Assembly (NCBI RefSeq): GCF_000013205.1
Contig: NC_007775.1
Coordinates: 2,246,001-2,310,000 of the forward strand
Direction of reading: 5' to 3'
Length of the DNA stretch: 64,000 nucleotides
From: Synechococcus sp. JA-3-3Ab
GTDB lineage: Bacteria > Cyanobacteriota > Cyanobacteriia > Thermostichales > Thermostichaceae
This document shows, piece after piece, positions 52,436-61,160 of the stretch (positions are counted from its first letter, which is position 1; every line of letters begins with the position of its first letter). Below the pieces are notes generated by a model. It had not been told where the DNA came from. It did not search any database and worked only from the letters and a program-made list of their open reading frames with translations. Position numbers and translations under genes: made by a program.

Positions 52436-53770
52436 CTAGGAGGCGGACGAAGGGTTGATCAGCCGCTGCAGGGTGGGAATGAAGTCGGGGTAGGAGATGC
52501 GGGCACAGTCGGCCCCTCGAAGGGTGGTGGATCCCTGGGCGGCCAGGGCAGCTACCATCAAGCTCATGGCGATGCGGTGGTCGGCGTGGCTATCCACCTC
52601 GGCCCCCTGCAGAGGGATCCCCCCTTTGATTTCCAGGCCGTCGGGATATTCGGTGACCTGGGCCCCCATCCGGCTGAGTTCCTGGGCGATGGCCGCCAAA
52701 CGGTCGCTCTCTTTAACCCGCAATTCCGCCGCATCGCGAATGACCGTAGTCCCCTCGGCAAAGGCTGCCGCCACCGCCAAAACCGGGATCTCATCGATGA
52801 GGGTGGGAATGAGATCGCCGGCAATGCTGCAACCCCGCAAACGGGCCGAGCGCACGCGCAGATCCCCCAGAGGCTCGCCGGCCACCTCCCGCCGCTTCTC
52901 AACCTGAATATCGGCCCCCATCTCCTGCAACACCTGCAGCACACCGGTGCGCGTGGGGTTGAGACCCACATCCTGTAGCAGCAATTCGCTCTCGGGCACA
53001 ATCGAGGCGGCCACCAGCCAGAAGGCTGCCGAGCTGATGTCCCCTGGCACCTGCACCGTCTGGCCCACTAGGCGGGATCCCCCCACCACCGCCACGGTTT
53101 TTGCCGCCACATCGACAGAGATCTCGGCGCCAAAGGCCCGCAACATCCGCTCCGAGTGGTCGCGGGAAAGGGCCGGCTCTGTAACCTGAGTAGTGCCTTC
53201 TGCCAACAGGCCCGCCAGCAGCAGGCAGGACTTTACCTGGGCCGAGGCCACGGGCGAGTGGTAGTGGATCCCCTTTAGGGATCCCCCCTGCACAGCCAGA
53301 GGTGCCAGGTTGCCCCCGGCCCGTCCCCAGATGTTGGCCCCCATCTGCCGCAGCGGCTCCACCACCCGTCCCATGGGCCGCGAGCGCAGGGAGCGATCCC
53401 CAGTGACAGCAAAAAAGCGACCCGCCTGGCCAGCCAGGATCCCCAACATCAGGCGCAGGGTGGTGCCGGAATTGCCGGCATCCAACACCTCTGCCGGCTC
53501 CTGCAGGCGATCCAAGCCCACCCCCTGGATGCGGACGCACTCGCTGTTGAGCTCTGGGATATCGGCCCCCAGGGCCCGAAAACAGGCTGCCGTACTGCGG
53601 GGATCCTCCCCCAACGACAGGCCGTGAATGACGGTTTCCCCTTCCGCCAGGGATCCCAGCATCAGGGCGCGGTGGGAGATGGACTTATCGCCTGGAATGC
53701 TCACTTGACCGCGCAGGCCGCGGGCGGGCGAGAGCGTCAGGATGTCGGCAGAAGAAGCGGTGGTCAGCAC
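52436..53770 (-). CDS. aroA: 3-phosphoshikimate 1-carboxyvinyltransferase (EPSP synthase)
   Basis: The 444-residue shikimate-pathway enzyme joins PEP and shikimate 3-phosphate. Visible marks are [21 protein letters not shown] near 23-43, the PEP loop [19 protein letters not shown] near 97-115, [13 protein letters not shown] near 123, [15 protein letters not shown] near 330 and [15 protein letters not shown] near 352. The LDAGNSGTT form is a class II variant of the NAGTA loop, as in cyanobacteria. The length is normal. It is single on the minus strand. Confidence 0.95.
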   Translation of the reverse strand: MLTTASSADILTLSPARGLRGQVSIPGDKSISHRALMLGSLAEGETVIHGLSLGEDPRSTAACFRALGADIPELNSECVRIQGVGLDRLQEPAEVLDAGNSGTTLRLMLGILAGQAGRFFAVTGDRSLRSRPMGRVVEPLRQMGANIWGRAGGNLAPLAVQGGSLKGIHYHSPVASAQVKSCLLLAGLLAEGTTQVTEPALSRDHSERMLRAFGAEISVDVAAKTVAVVGGSRLVGQTVQVPGDISSAAFWLVAASIVPESELLLQDVGLNPTRTGVLQVLQEMGADIQVEKRREVAGEPLGDLRVRSARLRGCSIAGDLIPTLIDEIPVLAVAAAFAEGTTVIRDAAELRVKESDRLAAIAQELSRMGAQVTEYPDGLEIKGGIPLQGAEVDSHADHRIAMSLMVAALAAQGSTTLRGADCARISYPDFIPTLQRLINPSSAS

Positions 53771-53829
53771 AGCAGCCGTAACACCAAACTAAAGAACAGA
53801 CAAAGGCAAGAGCAGTCTTAATCATACGT

Positions 53830-53992
53830 TAGGCTGGAACCTGCCCTGCTCTTGCCGGCGGTCGGCCTTGCACCCAGATGATCCTGAACCACTGGAAGAC
53901 AGCCCGTCTTTTGACGGCAGCCGACCCTATCCTCGAGGATGAGCTTAACAACATGGATTCCTCGGTCGGGGCCTGGCCTCGGCCTTTTTTTT
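53830..53992 (+). ncRNA. Unassigned structured small RNA candidate
   Basis: There is no plus-strand gene upstream of the strong plus-strand terminator at 53964, so a separate transcript is implied. Within it GGTCGGC (53861-53867) pairs with GCCGACC (53921-53927) around a CCGTC/GACGG hairpin at about 53905-53918, and ATCCTCGAGGAT at 53930-53941 is a palindrome. The 5' end is not determined; a start near 53830 is a guess. It does not match signatures I know for 6S, SRP, tmRNA or RNase P RNA. The opposite reading, as an aroA leader on the minus strand, has no T-run to support it. Confidence 0.5.
53964..53992 (+). terminator. Strong intrinsic terminator
   Basis: GGTCGGGGC at 53964-53972 pairs with GCCTCGGCC at 53976-53984 (nine pairs, two of them G-T) with loop CTG, followed by eight T at 53985-53992. 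Confidence 0.85.
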
Positions 53993-54103
53993 GCAAGCCC
54001 TTACGTTGTGAATGCTAGCGTTTGATGGTACTAGAGTTGTCTACCGATCCTGCAATAGGTAAAGCTAGGAGCGGGGAAAGAATCAAAGCCACCCCCTGCG
54101 CCT

Positions 54104-55033
54104 ATGGACTTGGCAAGAGCTGAGCTTGGGGAAATGCTTCTGTACCACCACGAGTCCGTTTTGACGGAGGCAGTGGTGGCCTACCTGCAACCCCAGCAGG
54201 GCGGCGCGTTTTTGGACGTGACGTTGGGAGGCGGTGGGCACAGCTTGGCGCTGCTGCAGAGGGGAGCGGATCGCGTGGTGGGGCTGGATCGCGATCCGAC
54301 GGCTCTGCAGGCGGCCCAGGCGCGTCTGGCCGCAGCCGGGATCCCCGGCAATCGCCTCCAACTCTGGCACCTCAACTTTGCCGATTTCGACCTGCAGCGG
54401 CACGGCTTTCGGGATGAGCGAGGGCAGGGGATCCCTTTCGATGGCATCGTAGCCGACCTCGGGGTGAGCTCGCCCCAACTGGACTGCCCCGAGCGGGGCT
54501 TTAGCTTTCGCGCCGAGGGGCCGCTCGATATGCGCATGGATCCCACTGCCGATCAGGAAACGGCTGCCGACTGGGTCAACCGCCGCCCCGTCGAGGACTT
54601 GATCGACATTTTCGTTCGCTATGGCGAGGAGCGCTTTGCCCGCCGCATCGCCCACCACATCGAACGCTCCCGCCCCCTTTTCACCACCACCCAACTGGCC
54701 CACGTAGTCTGGCAGGCGGTGCCGCCGGCGGCAAGACGGGGCCGCATCCACCCGGCCACGCGGATCTTTCAGGCCCTGCGCATTGCCGTGAACCGAGAAC
54801 TGGAAGCCCTGGAAACCCTGCTGGCCCAGGCTCCCAATTGGCTAAAACCCGGCGGCAGGTTGGCCGTGATCAGCTTTCATAGCCTGGAAGATCGCCTGGT
54901 GAAATGGGCCTTTCGTACGGATCCCCGCTGGCAGGTGCTCACCCCCAAACCCCTGTGCCCTTCCGAGCTGGAGCAGCAACGCAATTCCCGCGCCCGCTCC
55001 GCCAAACTGCGAGTGGCTGCCCGCAGCAGCTAA
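54104..55033 (+). CDS. rsmH: 16S rRNA (cytosine(1402)-N(4))-methyltransferase
   Basis: The 309-residue protein methylates C1402 in the 30S decoding site. It has YHHESVLTEAVVAYLQP, the SAM loop FLDVTLGGGGHSLALL near 37-52, ADLGVSSPQLDCPERGFSF near 121-139 and VISFHSLEDRLVKWAFR near 258-274. All are RsmH (MraW) signatures and length is as usual. ATG 54104 is used; ATG 54134 (MLLYHHESV) is an alternative ten codons later. An FtsL-like gene follows. Confidence 0.94.
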   Translation: MDLARAELGEMLLYHHESVLTEAVVAYLQPQQGGAFLDVTLGGGGHSLALLQRGADRVVGLDRDPTALQAAQARLAAAGIPGNRLQLWHLNFADFDLQRHGFRDERGQGIPFDGIVADLGVSSPQLDCPERGFSFRAEGPLDMRMDPTADQETAADWVNRRPVEDLIDIFVRYGEERFARRIAHHIERSRPLFTTTQLAHVVWQAVPPAARRGRIHPATRIFQALRIAVNRELEALETLLAQAPNWLKPGGRLAVISFHSLEDRLVKWAFRTDPRWQVLTPKPLCPSELEQQRNSRARSAKLRVAARSS

Positions 55034-55137
55034 GTTGCCGCCCTGCCCCCCTGGAGGCCCTCTGAGGTGCGTGGAGATCGGATAGAGTGGGGCCCAGTTG
55101 GCAGCAATTTCTTGGTGTGGGTGAGGTGCAAACCCCT

Positions 55138-55674
55138 ATGGTCAGCCAGCCTTTGAACGCGAGCCGTGGCCGCAGTTTTCTCCCTGTCCAGCGCAAAACC
55201 GCGACCTTGGCCCCTCGTTCCCATCTAAGGACTACCCCGCCCCTCCCCGCCGGCAAAGTCAGAACCCGTCGCCCCCAACCCTCGAAATCAGCCTATCCCC
55301 ATAGCCGGGATCCCGCCTGGAGAGAGCACCTGATCTGGTGGAAGCAGATCTCCACGGGCATGGCCATCGTCTCGGGGTTGTCAGTGCTGAGTGTGTACAG
55401 TTGGACGGTGCATACCCAAAGCCGATGGAGCCAGCGCTACCAAGTGTGGCAGCAGATGCAGCGCAACGAACGACAGTTTCTCCTCACCCAAGAGTCCATC
55501 GCCAATTCCTTGCGGGAAATCGCCGATCGCTCCGACATGGTGCCTCTGGTACCGGAGCGGATGATCGAGGTGCCAATTGCCCTCCCCAGCACGGCTTCTG
55601 GGCAGGGGCAGAGCAAAGCCAAGCCTCTGGAGGCATCCGAGCAAGCCCCTCCTTTTTACCCGGTTGGATACTAA
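55138..55674 (+). CDS. FtsL-like single-span coiled-coil protein
   Basis: The protein of about 178 residues has a basic Pro/Arg-rich N-tail, one span near 75-92 (ISTGMAIVSGLSVLSVYSW) and a helical segment after it (WSQRYQVWQQMQRNERQFLL, about 97-116) followed by a Pro/Ser tail. This pattern and the position behind rsmH match where ftsL lies in many bacteria, so a role in the division complex is plausible. Similarity to FtsL is by layout and not by motif. ATG 55138 is chosen. Confidence 0.68.
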   Translation: MVSQPLNASRGRSFLPVQRKTATLAPRSHLRTTPPLPAGKVRTRRPQPSKSAYPHSRDPAWREHLIWWKQISTGMAIVSGLSVLSVYSWTVHTQSRWSQRYQVWQQMQRNERQFLLTQESIANSLREIADRSDMVPLVPERMIEVPIALPSTASGQGQSKAKPLEASEQAPPFYPVGY

Positions 55675-56414
55675 TCCAAAGGCTCTAGGCGGTAGCGGCT
55701 GAGCCAGTGATCCAAGTGCACCTCCTCCTCATCCAGGAGTTGGGCGTTGATCAGACCCCGCTTGAAGGCAAGGCGAATGGCGCGGGCCCGCAAGCTAAAA
55801 GTTGTGCCCCACTCCTCGCTCTCAATTTGGTCGTTGCTCACCTCAAGCTTGTCGTAGAGATTGCGCAGACGATTGGTCACCCCTCGCCGCGACAAAAACC
55901 GCCGTGCGGCAATAGCTTGATCGGTGAGGCCGAGGGCAATATCGATCAACACCTCGTACTCAGCATCGCTGAGGCCGGTAATTTTGTTTTGCGAACGGGA
56001 ATCGACCCCCCGCACCTCCCGATCGATCACGCATTGCTCATCCTGCACCACGGCCTGGATGGCACTGACCAATTTTTCGTCGGAGCAATTCTTCAGGAGA
56101 TAGCCGTAGACAGTTTGCGGCGGCACGATCTTGTGCAGTTCCCGCACATAAACCTCATCGGCAAAGTGGGACCAAAAGATGATGCGCGTACTGGGTTGCT
56201 CCGACCAAACTTGTCGAGCCACCTCGATCCCGCTCATCTCGGGCATGCGGATGTCCAACAACAGGAAGTTGGGACGGTGCTGACGGTAGAGCTCCAATGC
56301 CTCTCTGCCGTTGGAGGCCATGTACACCGGGCCAAACTGAGGCAGATGCTGCATCAGCAGGCTGTGCACATGTTGGCGGTAAAGGGTGTCATCTTCAGCA
56401 AGGAGGGTGCTCAC
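55671..56414 (-). CDS. Response regulator with REC and LuxR-type HTH domains
   Basis: The 247-residue protein has a receiver domain (1-125) with the acidic pair near residues 7-9 (AEDD), phosphoacceptor Asp54 in LLLDIRMPEM and Lys in YLLKNCSDEK. A LuxR/NarL-like HTH is at about 148-193 (LSDAEYEVLIDIALGLTDQAIA). The HTH is followed by about 50 residues with WGTTFSLRARAIRLAFKRGLI, common in cyanobacterial regulators of this type. No histidine kinase is adjacent. It is convergent with the FtsL-like gene by four bases. Confidence 0.88.
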   Translation of the reverse strand: MSTLLAEDDTLYRQHVHSLLMQHLPQFGPVYMASNGREALELYRQHRPNFLLLDIRMPEMSGIEVARQVWSEQPSTRIIFWSHFADEVYVRELHKIVPPQTVYGYLLKNCSDEKLVSAIQAVVQDEQCVIDREVRGVDSRSQNKITGLSDAEYEVLIDIALGLTDQAIAARRFLSRRGVTNRLRNLYDKLEVSNDQIESEEWGTTFSLRARAIRLAFKRGLINAQLLDEEEVHLDHWLSRYRLEPLD

Positions 56415-56544
56415 AGGCCTTGATCGCTAGTCGACCTACTCTATATGTTTCCTACCCTAGAAATCTCTGCGAAGGAAGACAAGGCACTAATGAGCAGTGG
56501 CAAAGTCGAGCCAGCGATCCCCTACGGCAGCTACAGGTAGCCCC

Positions 56545-57405
56545 TCAGGACGGTATTTGATTGACCCGGAACTGTTGCCATTCTTGGCGGGTTCGTTGCA
56601 GCATCTGTAGCAGCTCCTCCCACCGTTCGCCTTCGATCAGCCGCTCTATTTTCCCCAACTGGACTTGATAGCCACGCAGGGCGGCCAGGAGCGCCTGTCG
56701 GTTGTGACGGGCCATCTCCAGCCCCAACTGCGGGATCCCGCCACCGACACGGCTGGTATCTCGGAACCCGCTGCTGGCCAGGGTGCGAGCCAACTCCAGA
56801 ATGTCGGGATCCTCCTCTTGGCCGACAGCAGCGATCAAGCCGGCGCCGATCATGACCGGCAAATGGCTGATCCAGGCCACCGCCTGGTCGTGGCGTTTCG
56901 GATCGGCCAGGACAACTTCTGCACCGACCGCTGTCACCAGTTCTTTCATCGCCTCGATCGCCTGCGGCTGCGTCTGGGGGAGGGGAGTGAGTACATAGGG
57001 CCGCCCCAGAAACAAGCTGGCTTCCGCCGCCTGGATGCCCTGCAACGTCTTGCCGGCCATCGGGTGCCCTCCAACAAACAGCGGCCACAATTCCGTTGCC
57101 GGAGCAACAATCGGTTGTTTCACCGAGCCGACATCGCTCACCACCGTCTGCGGCGATAGATGGGGCACCAAGGCCGCCAGCGTGACCAATACCTGCTCCA
57201 GGGGGGTGCAGATCACCACCACCTGGGGATCGAAATCAGCCAACTGAGCCAAATCGGTTCCACAGCCCTGCAGCGCTCCCCGTTCCAGCACCGCCTGACA
57301 GGTGGCCCGATTGCGGCTGATCCCCCAGACGGGATAACCCTCTTCGCTGAGTTTGAGGGCCAGGGATCCGCCGATCAACCCCAACCCGACAATGGCAATG
57401 CGCAT
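56545..57405 (-). CDS. tyrA: Arogenate/prephenate dehydrogenase
   Basis: The 286-residue protein makes tyrosine precursors. The NAD(P)-binding GLGLIGGSLALKL is at residues 7-19. VISDVGSVKQPIVA-like VVSDVGSVKQPIV lies near 90 and VGGHPMAGKTLQGIQAAEASLF near 112-133, with the His that serves catalysis. HDQAVAWISHLPVMIGA is near 173. Cyanobacterial members are arogenate dehydrogenases using NADP; this is expected here. No ACT domain is seen. Confidence 0.92.
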   Translation of the reverse strand: MRIAIVGLGLIGGSLALKLSEEGYPVWGISRNRATCQAVLERGALQGCGTDLAQLADFDPQVVVICTPLEQVLVTLAALVPHLSPQTVVSDVGSVKQPIVAPATELWPLFVGGHPMAGKTLQGIQAAEASLFLGRPYVLTPLPQTQPQAIEAMKELVTAVGAEVVLADPKRHDQAVAWISHLPVMIGAGLIAAVGQEEDPDILELARTLASSGFRDTSRVGGGIPQLGLEMARHNRQALLAALRGYQVQLGKIERLIEGERWEELLQMLQRTRQEWQQFRVNQIPS

Positions 57406-57621
57406 GGTTTTCCGTATCTATGGTTACTATTAAGTACTCTGAAACGGCTTGGGGCATGGAGAGACGGCCTTTCCGGATCCCTTCCAGATTAAAACCAGAT
57501 TAAAGGCTCCATCCCGCCGCGCAAAAAGCATACAGCGGAGGGATCCAGCAGCTAAGATGGAAGGATGAACTGGGTAACCCCCACAACAGTTCGCCCGGAT
57601 CTTTCATCTCAGGAGGGGACC

Positions 57622-58125
57622 GTGCTTCATCGTAGGATCTATCAACTCAGCCGCGAAGGCAAGGATGTGTGGATCTACCTGCGCGATCAGGGACGCTGGC
57701 TGGAACGAGCCAAGATCCTCGATATCGAAGGGGATACCATCCTGGTTCGCTACGAAACGGAAGACGAAGAGGAGATTTGCTCCTGGGAGGAGATGATTCG
57801 TTTGGAGAGCATCGGAGCTGTTGCCCAGCGCCTTTCCTCCATCCCGAAAGGGGTGCTCAGCACCTCGGATTTGCTCATTTCCGAGGATTGTCCTCCTGCT
57901 GAGTTACTGCATTCTCCCTCTTCGCCTCGCGCCACAGAGCCCCTCAGCGAAGAGCATGCCGGCAGCGAGCGCCTTGAAGAGTATTACCTGGATCGGGAAA
58001 CCTCTGCCGTCCGTGACGGCGAAGCGGAGTCTTTGCTGCCCCTGCGCCTGAACGGAGAAGACCTCAAACGGGCGGATCGGGCCCGAAACGATGTGGAAGG
58101 CCAGCGGGAGGGCAACCACGACTGA
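57622..58125 (+). CDS. DUF6679-like cyanobacterial protein
   Basis: The 167-residue protein has a conserved domain over residues 1-75: LHRRIYQLSREGKDVWIYLRD and ILDIEGDTILVRYETEDEEEICSWEEMIRLESIGAV, cut here into its two blocks. I recall this as a family confined to cyanobacteria (DUF6679) of unknown function. The rest is acidic and not conserved. I choose GTG 57622 because AGGAGG ends five bases before it, although the frame is open to an ATG at 57565. It is divergent from tyrA. Confidence 0.8.
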   Translation: MLHRRIYQLSREGKDVWIYLRDQGRWLERAKILDIEGDTILVRYETEDEEEICSWEEMIRLESIGAVAQRLSSIPKGVLSTSDLLISEDCPPAELLHSPSSPRATEPLSEEHAGSERLEEYYLDRETSAVRDGEAESLLPLRLNGEDLKRADRARNDVEGQREGNHD

Positions 58126-58172
58126 GCCGCAGTCTTCATGGAAAGCGGCAGAAAGGGATCCCTGGGTAGGAT

Positions 58173-58928
58173 CTATTCTAGGAGGGATCCCCTACGGCAG
58201 GGACGAATGGTCAAGGGGCCGTAGAACTCCTCCTGGTAAAGCTCAACCTGCGAGCGAGAAGCCATTAGCAATAGCGACCAGAACACCTGAATCGGGTGGG
58301 AAGCCCCGCCACTGCCTTTTAGAGCGCTTTCTTGGCAAAAGTATTGCTGCAGGTCGTCAAAGCTGATTTGGGCGAGACCCTGCTGCCAAAGTTGGGCAAG
58401 CAGAGATTCCAGCTCGGCGGCGGTCTCTACGAGGTTTTCTGGGTGGGCCAACTGAGCGACTGCTGATAGCGCTTGCTTGCGAGAAACCCGTTGAGCCAGG
58501 GGCCTTGAGGCAGGCTCAAGGCGCTGTTCCAGCAAGGTCTCCAGCTCCTGCAGGTGGCCGATTAGTTCTTTGAGGGTGATGGGCCGAGTCCGACTCGGGC
58601 GGGGCACGGCCCTGGGTTGCAACACGCGATCCAGTTGGGCCGACGACCAACTCAGCCAGGGATCCTCCTCCACCTGCACCGGGTTGGTCTCCTCACTTTC
58701 TTCGTCTTCCGGCTTCGACAGCGCCATCGCCTTGAGATAGACCAACATAGCGGCATGGAGAAAAGCCTGTCCCGACTCCGACAGGTCATGGCTGCTGGCA
58801 GTGGGAGCCATACGGGCTAAAAACCGATCGATGACGTCGATAACCTGCACATCCCACGGGTTAATCTCGCCCCGTTCCGCCAAATCGATAAGCAAAGCAA
58901 TTGCCTCTTCAGTCGGTGAGTAGGCCAT
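58173..58928 (-). CDS. scpA: Segregation and condensation protein A
   Basis: The 251-residue kleisin bridges SMC heads in the chromosome-condensing complex with ScpB. The N-terminal part reads AIALLIDLAERGEINPWDVQVIDVIDRFL (split by its turn) at about 8-37, the SMC-neck-binding helices. FLHAAMLVYLKAMALSKPEDEE is near 50-71, and the C-terminal winged helix near 190-250 (LLLMASRSQVELYQEEFYGPL). smc and scpB are not in the window. It is convergent with DUF6679. Confidence 0.92.
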   Translation of the reverse strand: MAYSPTEEAIALLIDLAERGEINPWDVQVIDVIDRFLARMAPTASSHDLSESGQAFLHAAMLVYLKAMALSKPEDEESEETNPVQVEEDPWLSWSSAQLDRVLQPRAVPRPSRTRPITLKELIGHLQELETLLEQRLEPASRPLAQRVSRKQALSAVAQLAHPENLVETAAELESLLAQLWQQGLAQISFDDLQQYFCQESALKGSGGASHPIQVFWSLLLMASRSQVELYQEEFYGPLTIRPCRRGSLLE

Positions 58929-59105
58929 AGTGCCCCTAGCCTCTGTCCCTCACTGTAGCCCCCAAGCGGGATCCCGGCCATCTCCAGCCGGATTCAAACC
59001 TCCAGCTCAACTTCTCAAGCCAACCGGCTGTGCAGAGGCGGCGCGATCGTGTAAGAATCGTGTAAGATAGTAGTCCAGCTCTAGCAGTTGCTAGAGTGAG
59101 AGTAA

Positions 59106-59177
<72 letters not shown>

Positions 59178-59240
59178 TAGGTTTTGACCTTTAGCAGACA
59201 GAGCTCCCCCTTCTCCTGCTGGGTGCTGCTTCTGTCTACA

Positions 59241-59317
59241 GGCTCCCCCGCCTTTGCTGGGGAGCCACCGCTTATCGGCAACGAGGACAGACAGCTTCCT
59301 CCCTGCCCTTAGGCAGG
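59241..59317 (+). other. Two hairpins downstream of tRNA-Val
   Basis: GGCTCCCC at 59241-59248 pairs with GGGGAGCC at 59259-59266 (eight pairs, ten-base loop). CCTGCC at 59302-59307 pairs with GGCAGG at 59312-59317 (loop CTTA). Neither is followed by a T-run. They may be transcript-end structures or the remnant of a mobile element. Confidence 0.5.
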
Positions 59318-59387
59318 TGCTTCAATCGGGGTAGGCTGGGAAGATGCAGGGCTCCCCTGACTATAACCAAAAGCTAGGAGATGCTGC

Positions 59388-59837
59388 ATGAGTCCCTTCA
59401 CCAACCCTCCTCAATCATTGACTGCCGGCGAGTTTTTATCTCACTTAGAGGAGATAACAGGAGCCTACAAAGTCAAGACGTCTATTATCACCTTTTACAG
59501 CAGAATTTGGAGCCAAGCATTCGATCTCAAGTTTTCCAAGGGTCAGTGGGTTTTCGGGTACAGCCCCTACTGGAGAGCGCTTCTGGAAGCCAAGCTCCAA
59601 ACCAGCGAATACTATCCAATATCTTGCGTTGTCAGGACCTTCACTGACGAAAAACACAAGCGCAAGGCCCCAAATGGCAAAACCGTCTTGATCCCGACCA
59701 AAGAGCTAAGGATGTTCTTTCTTCCCGCTCCAGGTCAGGTTATTAAGCTAACTCCAGAGGAATGCTTTGCCTGTCACCATACGGACTCCCAAACAGGAGA
59801 GCCACTCCCCCTTGAGCAAGATGTCAAGTTCTTGTAG
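59388..59837 (+). CDS. Hypothetical protein, no recognised family
   Basis: The 149-residue open frame starts ATG with TAGGAG nine to fourteen bases before it. It has no membrane span or signal. Polar, aromatic-rich text such as ITFYSRIWSQAFDLKFSK and YWRALLEAKLQTSEYYP fills the first half, and a FACHHTDSQTGEP segment near 125 has one Cys and two His that could bind metal. Base use is richer in A and T than flanking genes, a possible sign of transfer. It is convergent with the sugar dehydrogenase gene. I cannot assign a function. Confidence 0.6.
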   Translation: MSPFTNPPQSLTAGEFLSHLEEITGAYKVKTSIITFYSRIWSQAFDLKFSKGQWVFGYSPYWRALLEAKLQTSEYYPISCVVRTFTDEKHKRKAPNGKTVLIPTKELRMFFLPAPGQVIKLTPEECFACHHTDSQTGEPLPLEQDVKFL

Positions 59838-59895
59838 TGGCGGCAGTGGGAGTTAGAAACTCTGCCGGGGCTGGGGCCATGTAGCTTAACCCCAA

Positions 59896-61089
59896 TCAAG
59901 AGCTTGGCTGCAAGCGCAACAGGGATCCGTTGGGGGCATCCGTCAGCAGGTAAAGCAAGCCATCCGGCCCTTGGCGCACATCCCGGATACGGCCAACCGC
60001 CCCTTCCAGAAGGCGCTCTTCTGCCACAACGCGATCCCCATCCAGCACCAAGCGCGCCAGGTGTTGCCCGGCCAGCGCTCCCACGAATAGGTTGCCTCGC
60101 CATTCGGGGAAAGCCTCTCCTGTGTAGAAAGTCATGCCAGAAGGGGCAATGGAGGGGGTCCAGTGCAGCAGCGGCGAAGCCAATCCAGGAGCTGCCGCCA
60201 GTCCTTGACCAACCGGTTCGCCGCTGTACTCCCGACCATGGGTAATCAGGGGCCAGCCGTAGTTGATGCCGGGGGCCAAGATGTTGATCTCGTCCCCACC
60301 TTGCGGCCCATGTTCGTGCGTCCAAATGGCTCCTGTATCGGGGTGGCGGGCCATTCCCTGAATGTTGCGGTGGCCGTAGGTAAAAATTTGCGGCAAAGCC
60401 CCCGCTTGATTCACGAAAGGATTGTCCGCCGGGATCCCGCCTGTATCCGTAACGCGCAACACCTTGCCAGCAGCATCCCCCAGATCCTGAGCCCGATCCC
60501 GCTCGCCGCGGTCGCCGGTGCTGATGTAGAGAAACCCTTCTTCGTCAAAGGCCAGGCGGGAGCCGAAGTGCTGTTGGGCAGGCGTCTTGCGCTCCATGTC
60601 AAAGATCACTTCCAGATCCTGGAGTCCCTTCTCCCCCAGGCGGGCCCGCGCCACCCGCGTCCCCCCGCCGCCCGGCCCAGGAGCCGCATAGGACAGGTAA
60701 ATCCAGCCGTTCTCCGCGTAGTTGGGGTGCAAGGCGATATCCAGCAGCCCTCCCTGGCCGCGGGCAAACACCTCCGGCACCCCGGCAATGGGCTGGGGAT
60801 CCAACCCCTGCTCGGTAACTCGGCGCAGCCGGCCCGGACGTTCGGTAACCAGGATGGTGCCATCCGGCAGAAAGGCCATTCCCCAGGGATGCTCCAGCCC
60901 GCTTGCCAACGTCACCACCCGAAAGCGCTGCTGGCTTTTGGCTCTGGGCAGAGCTTGGGCGTGATCCCCCTGTTGCAGGGACATGACCGTTTCCGGGCTA
61001 ACCGGGTAGGCCCCCACGGCAGCAGGGACAAATACCCCTCCCAAAAGCAACAAGGAGAGGAGTGGTATCGCCGGGATCCGCATGGCCAT
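59896..61089 (-). CDS. PQQ-dependent sugar dehydrogenase (glucose/sorbosone type), exported
   Basis: The 397-residue protein begins with a signal peptide (IPLLSLLLLGGVFVPAAVGA) followed by a six-bladed beta-propeller of the GSDH family: LEHPWGMAFLPDGTILVTERPGRLR at about 61-85 (in two blocks), GGLLDIALHPNYAENGWIYLSYA near 110, YGHRNIQGMARHPDTG near 240 and HEHGPQGGDEINIL near 263-276. Such enzymes oxidise aldose sugars in the periplasm. Whether PQQ is bound cannot be shown; no pqq genes are near. ATG 61089 or 61083 may be used. Confidence 0.88.
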   Translation of the reverse strand: MAMRIPAIPLLSLLLLGGVFVPAAVGAYPVSPETVMSLQQGDHAQALPRAKSQQRFRVVTLASGLEHPWGMAFLPDGTILVTERPGRLRRVTEQGLDPQPIAGVPEVFARGQGGLLDIALHPNYAENGWIYLSYAAPGPGGGGTRVARARLGEKGLQDLEVIFDMERKTPAQQHFGSRLAFDEEGFLYISTGDRGERDRAQDLGDAAGKVLRVTDTGGIPADNPFVNQAGALPQIFTYGHRNIQGMARHPDTGAIWTHEHGPQGGDEINILAPGINYGWPLITHGREYSGEPVGQGLAAAPGLASPLLHWTPSIAPSGMTFYTGEAFPEWRGNLFVGALAGQHLARLVLDGDRVVAEERLLEGAVGRIRDVRQGPDGLLYLLTDAPNGSLLRLQPSS

Positions 61090-61160
61090 TGCCGCCTCGT
61101 TTTCGCGATGGATTTTGAGGTCTGAGCTAGCCGATCATTGCTGCTGCTCTTCACAAAAAG

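Larger units (their letters stand above)
53771..54103. other. Intergenic region holding a candidate small RNA gene
   Basis: The 333-base gap between aroA (minus) and rsmH (plus) has no coding frame of note. It holds a terminator and probable transcript described below, and a likely rsmH promoter between 54000 and 54060. Confidence 0.75.

Noticed and set aside
53830..53992. Assignment as 6S, SRP, tmRNA or RNase P RNA
   Set aside because: None of the conserved sequences that I know for those RNAs is present, so the class is left open.
53771..53992. Cobalamin riboswitch suggested by AACCTGCC
   Set aside because: The surrounding B12-box and stem sequences are missing and the neighbouring gene has no B12 link.
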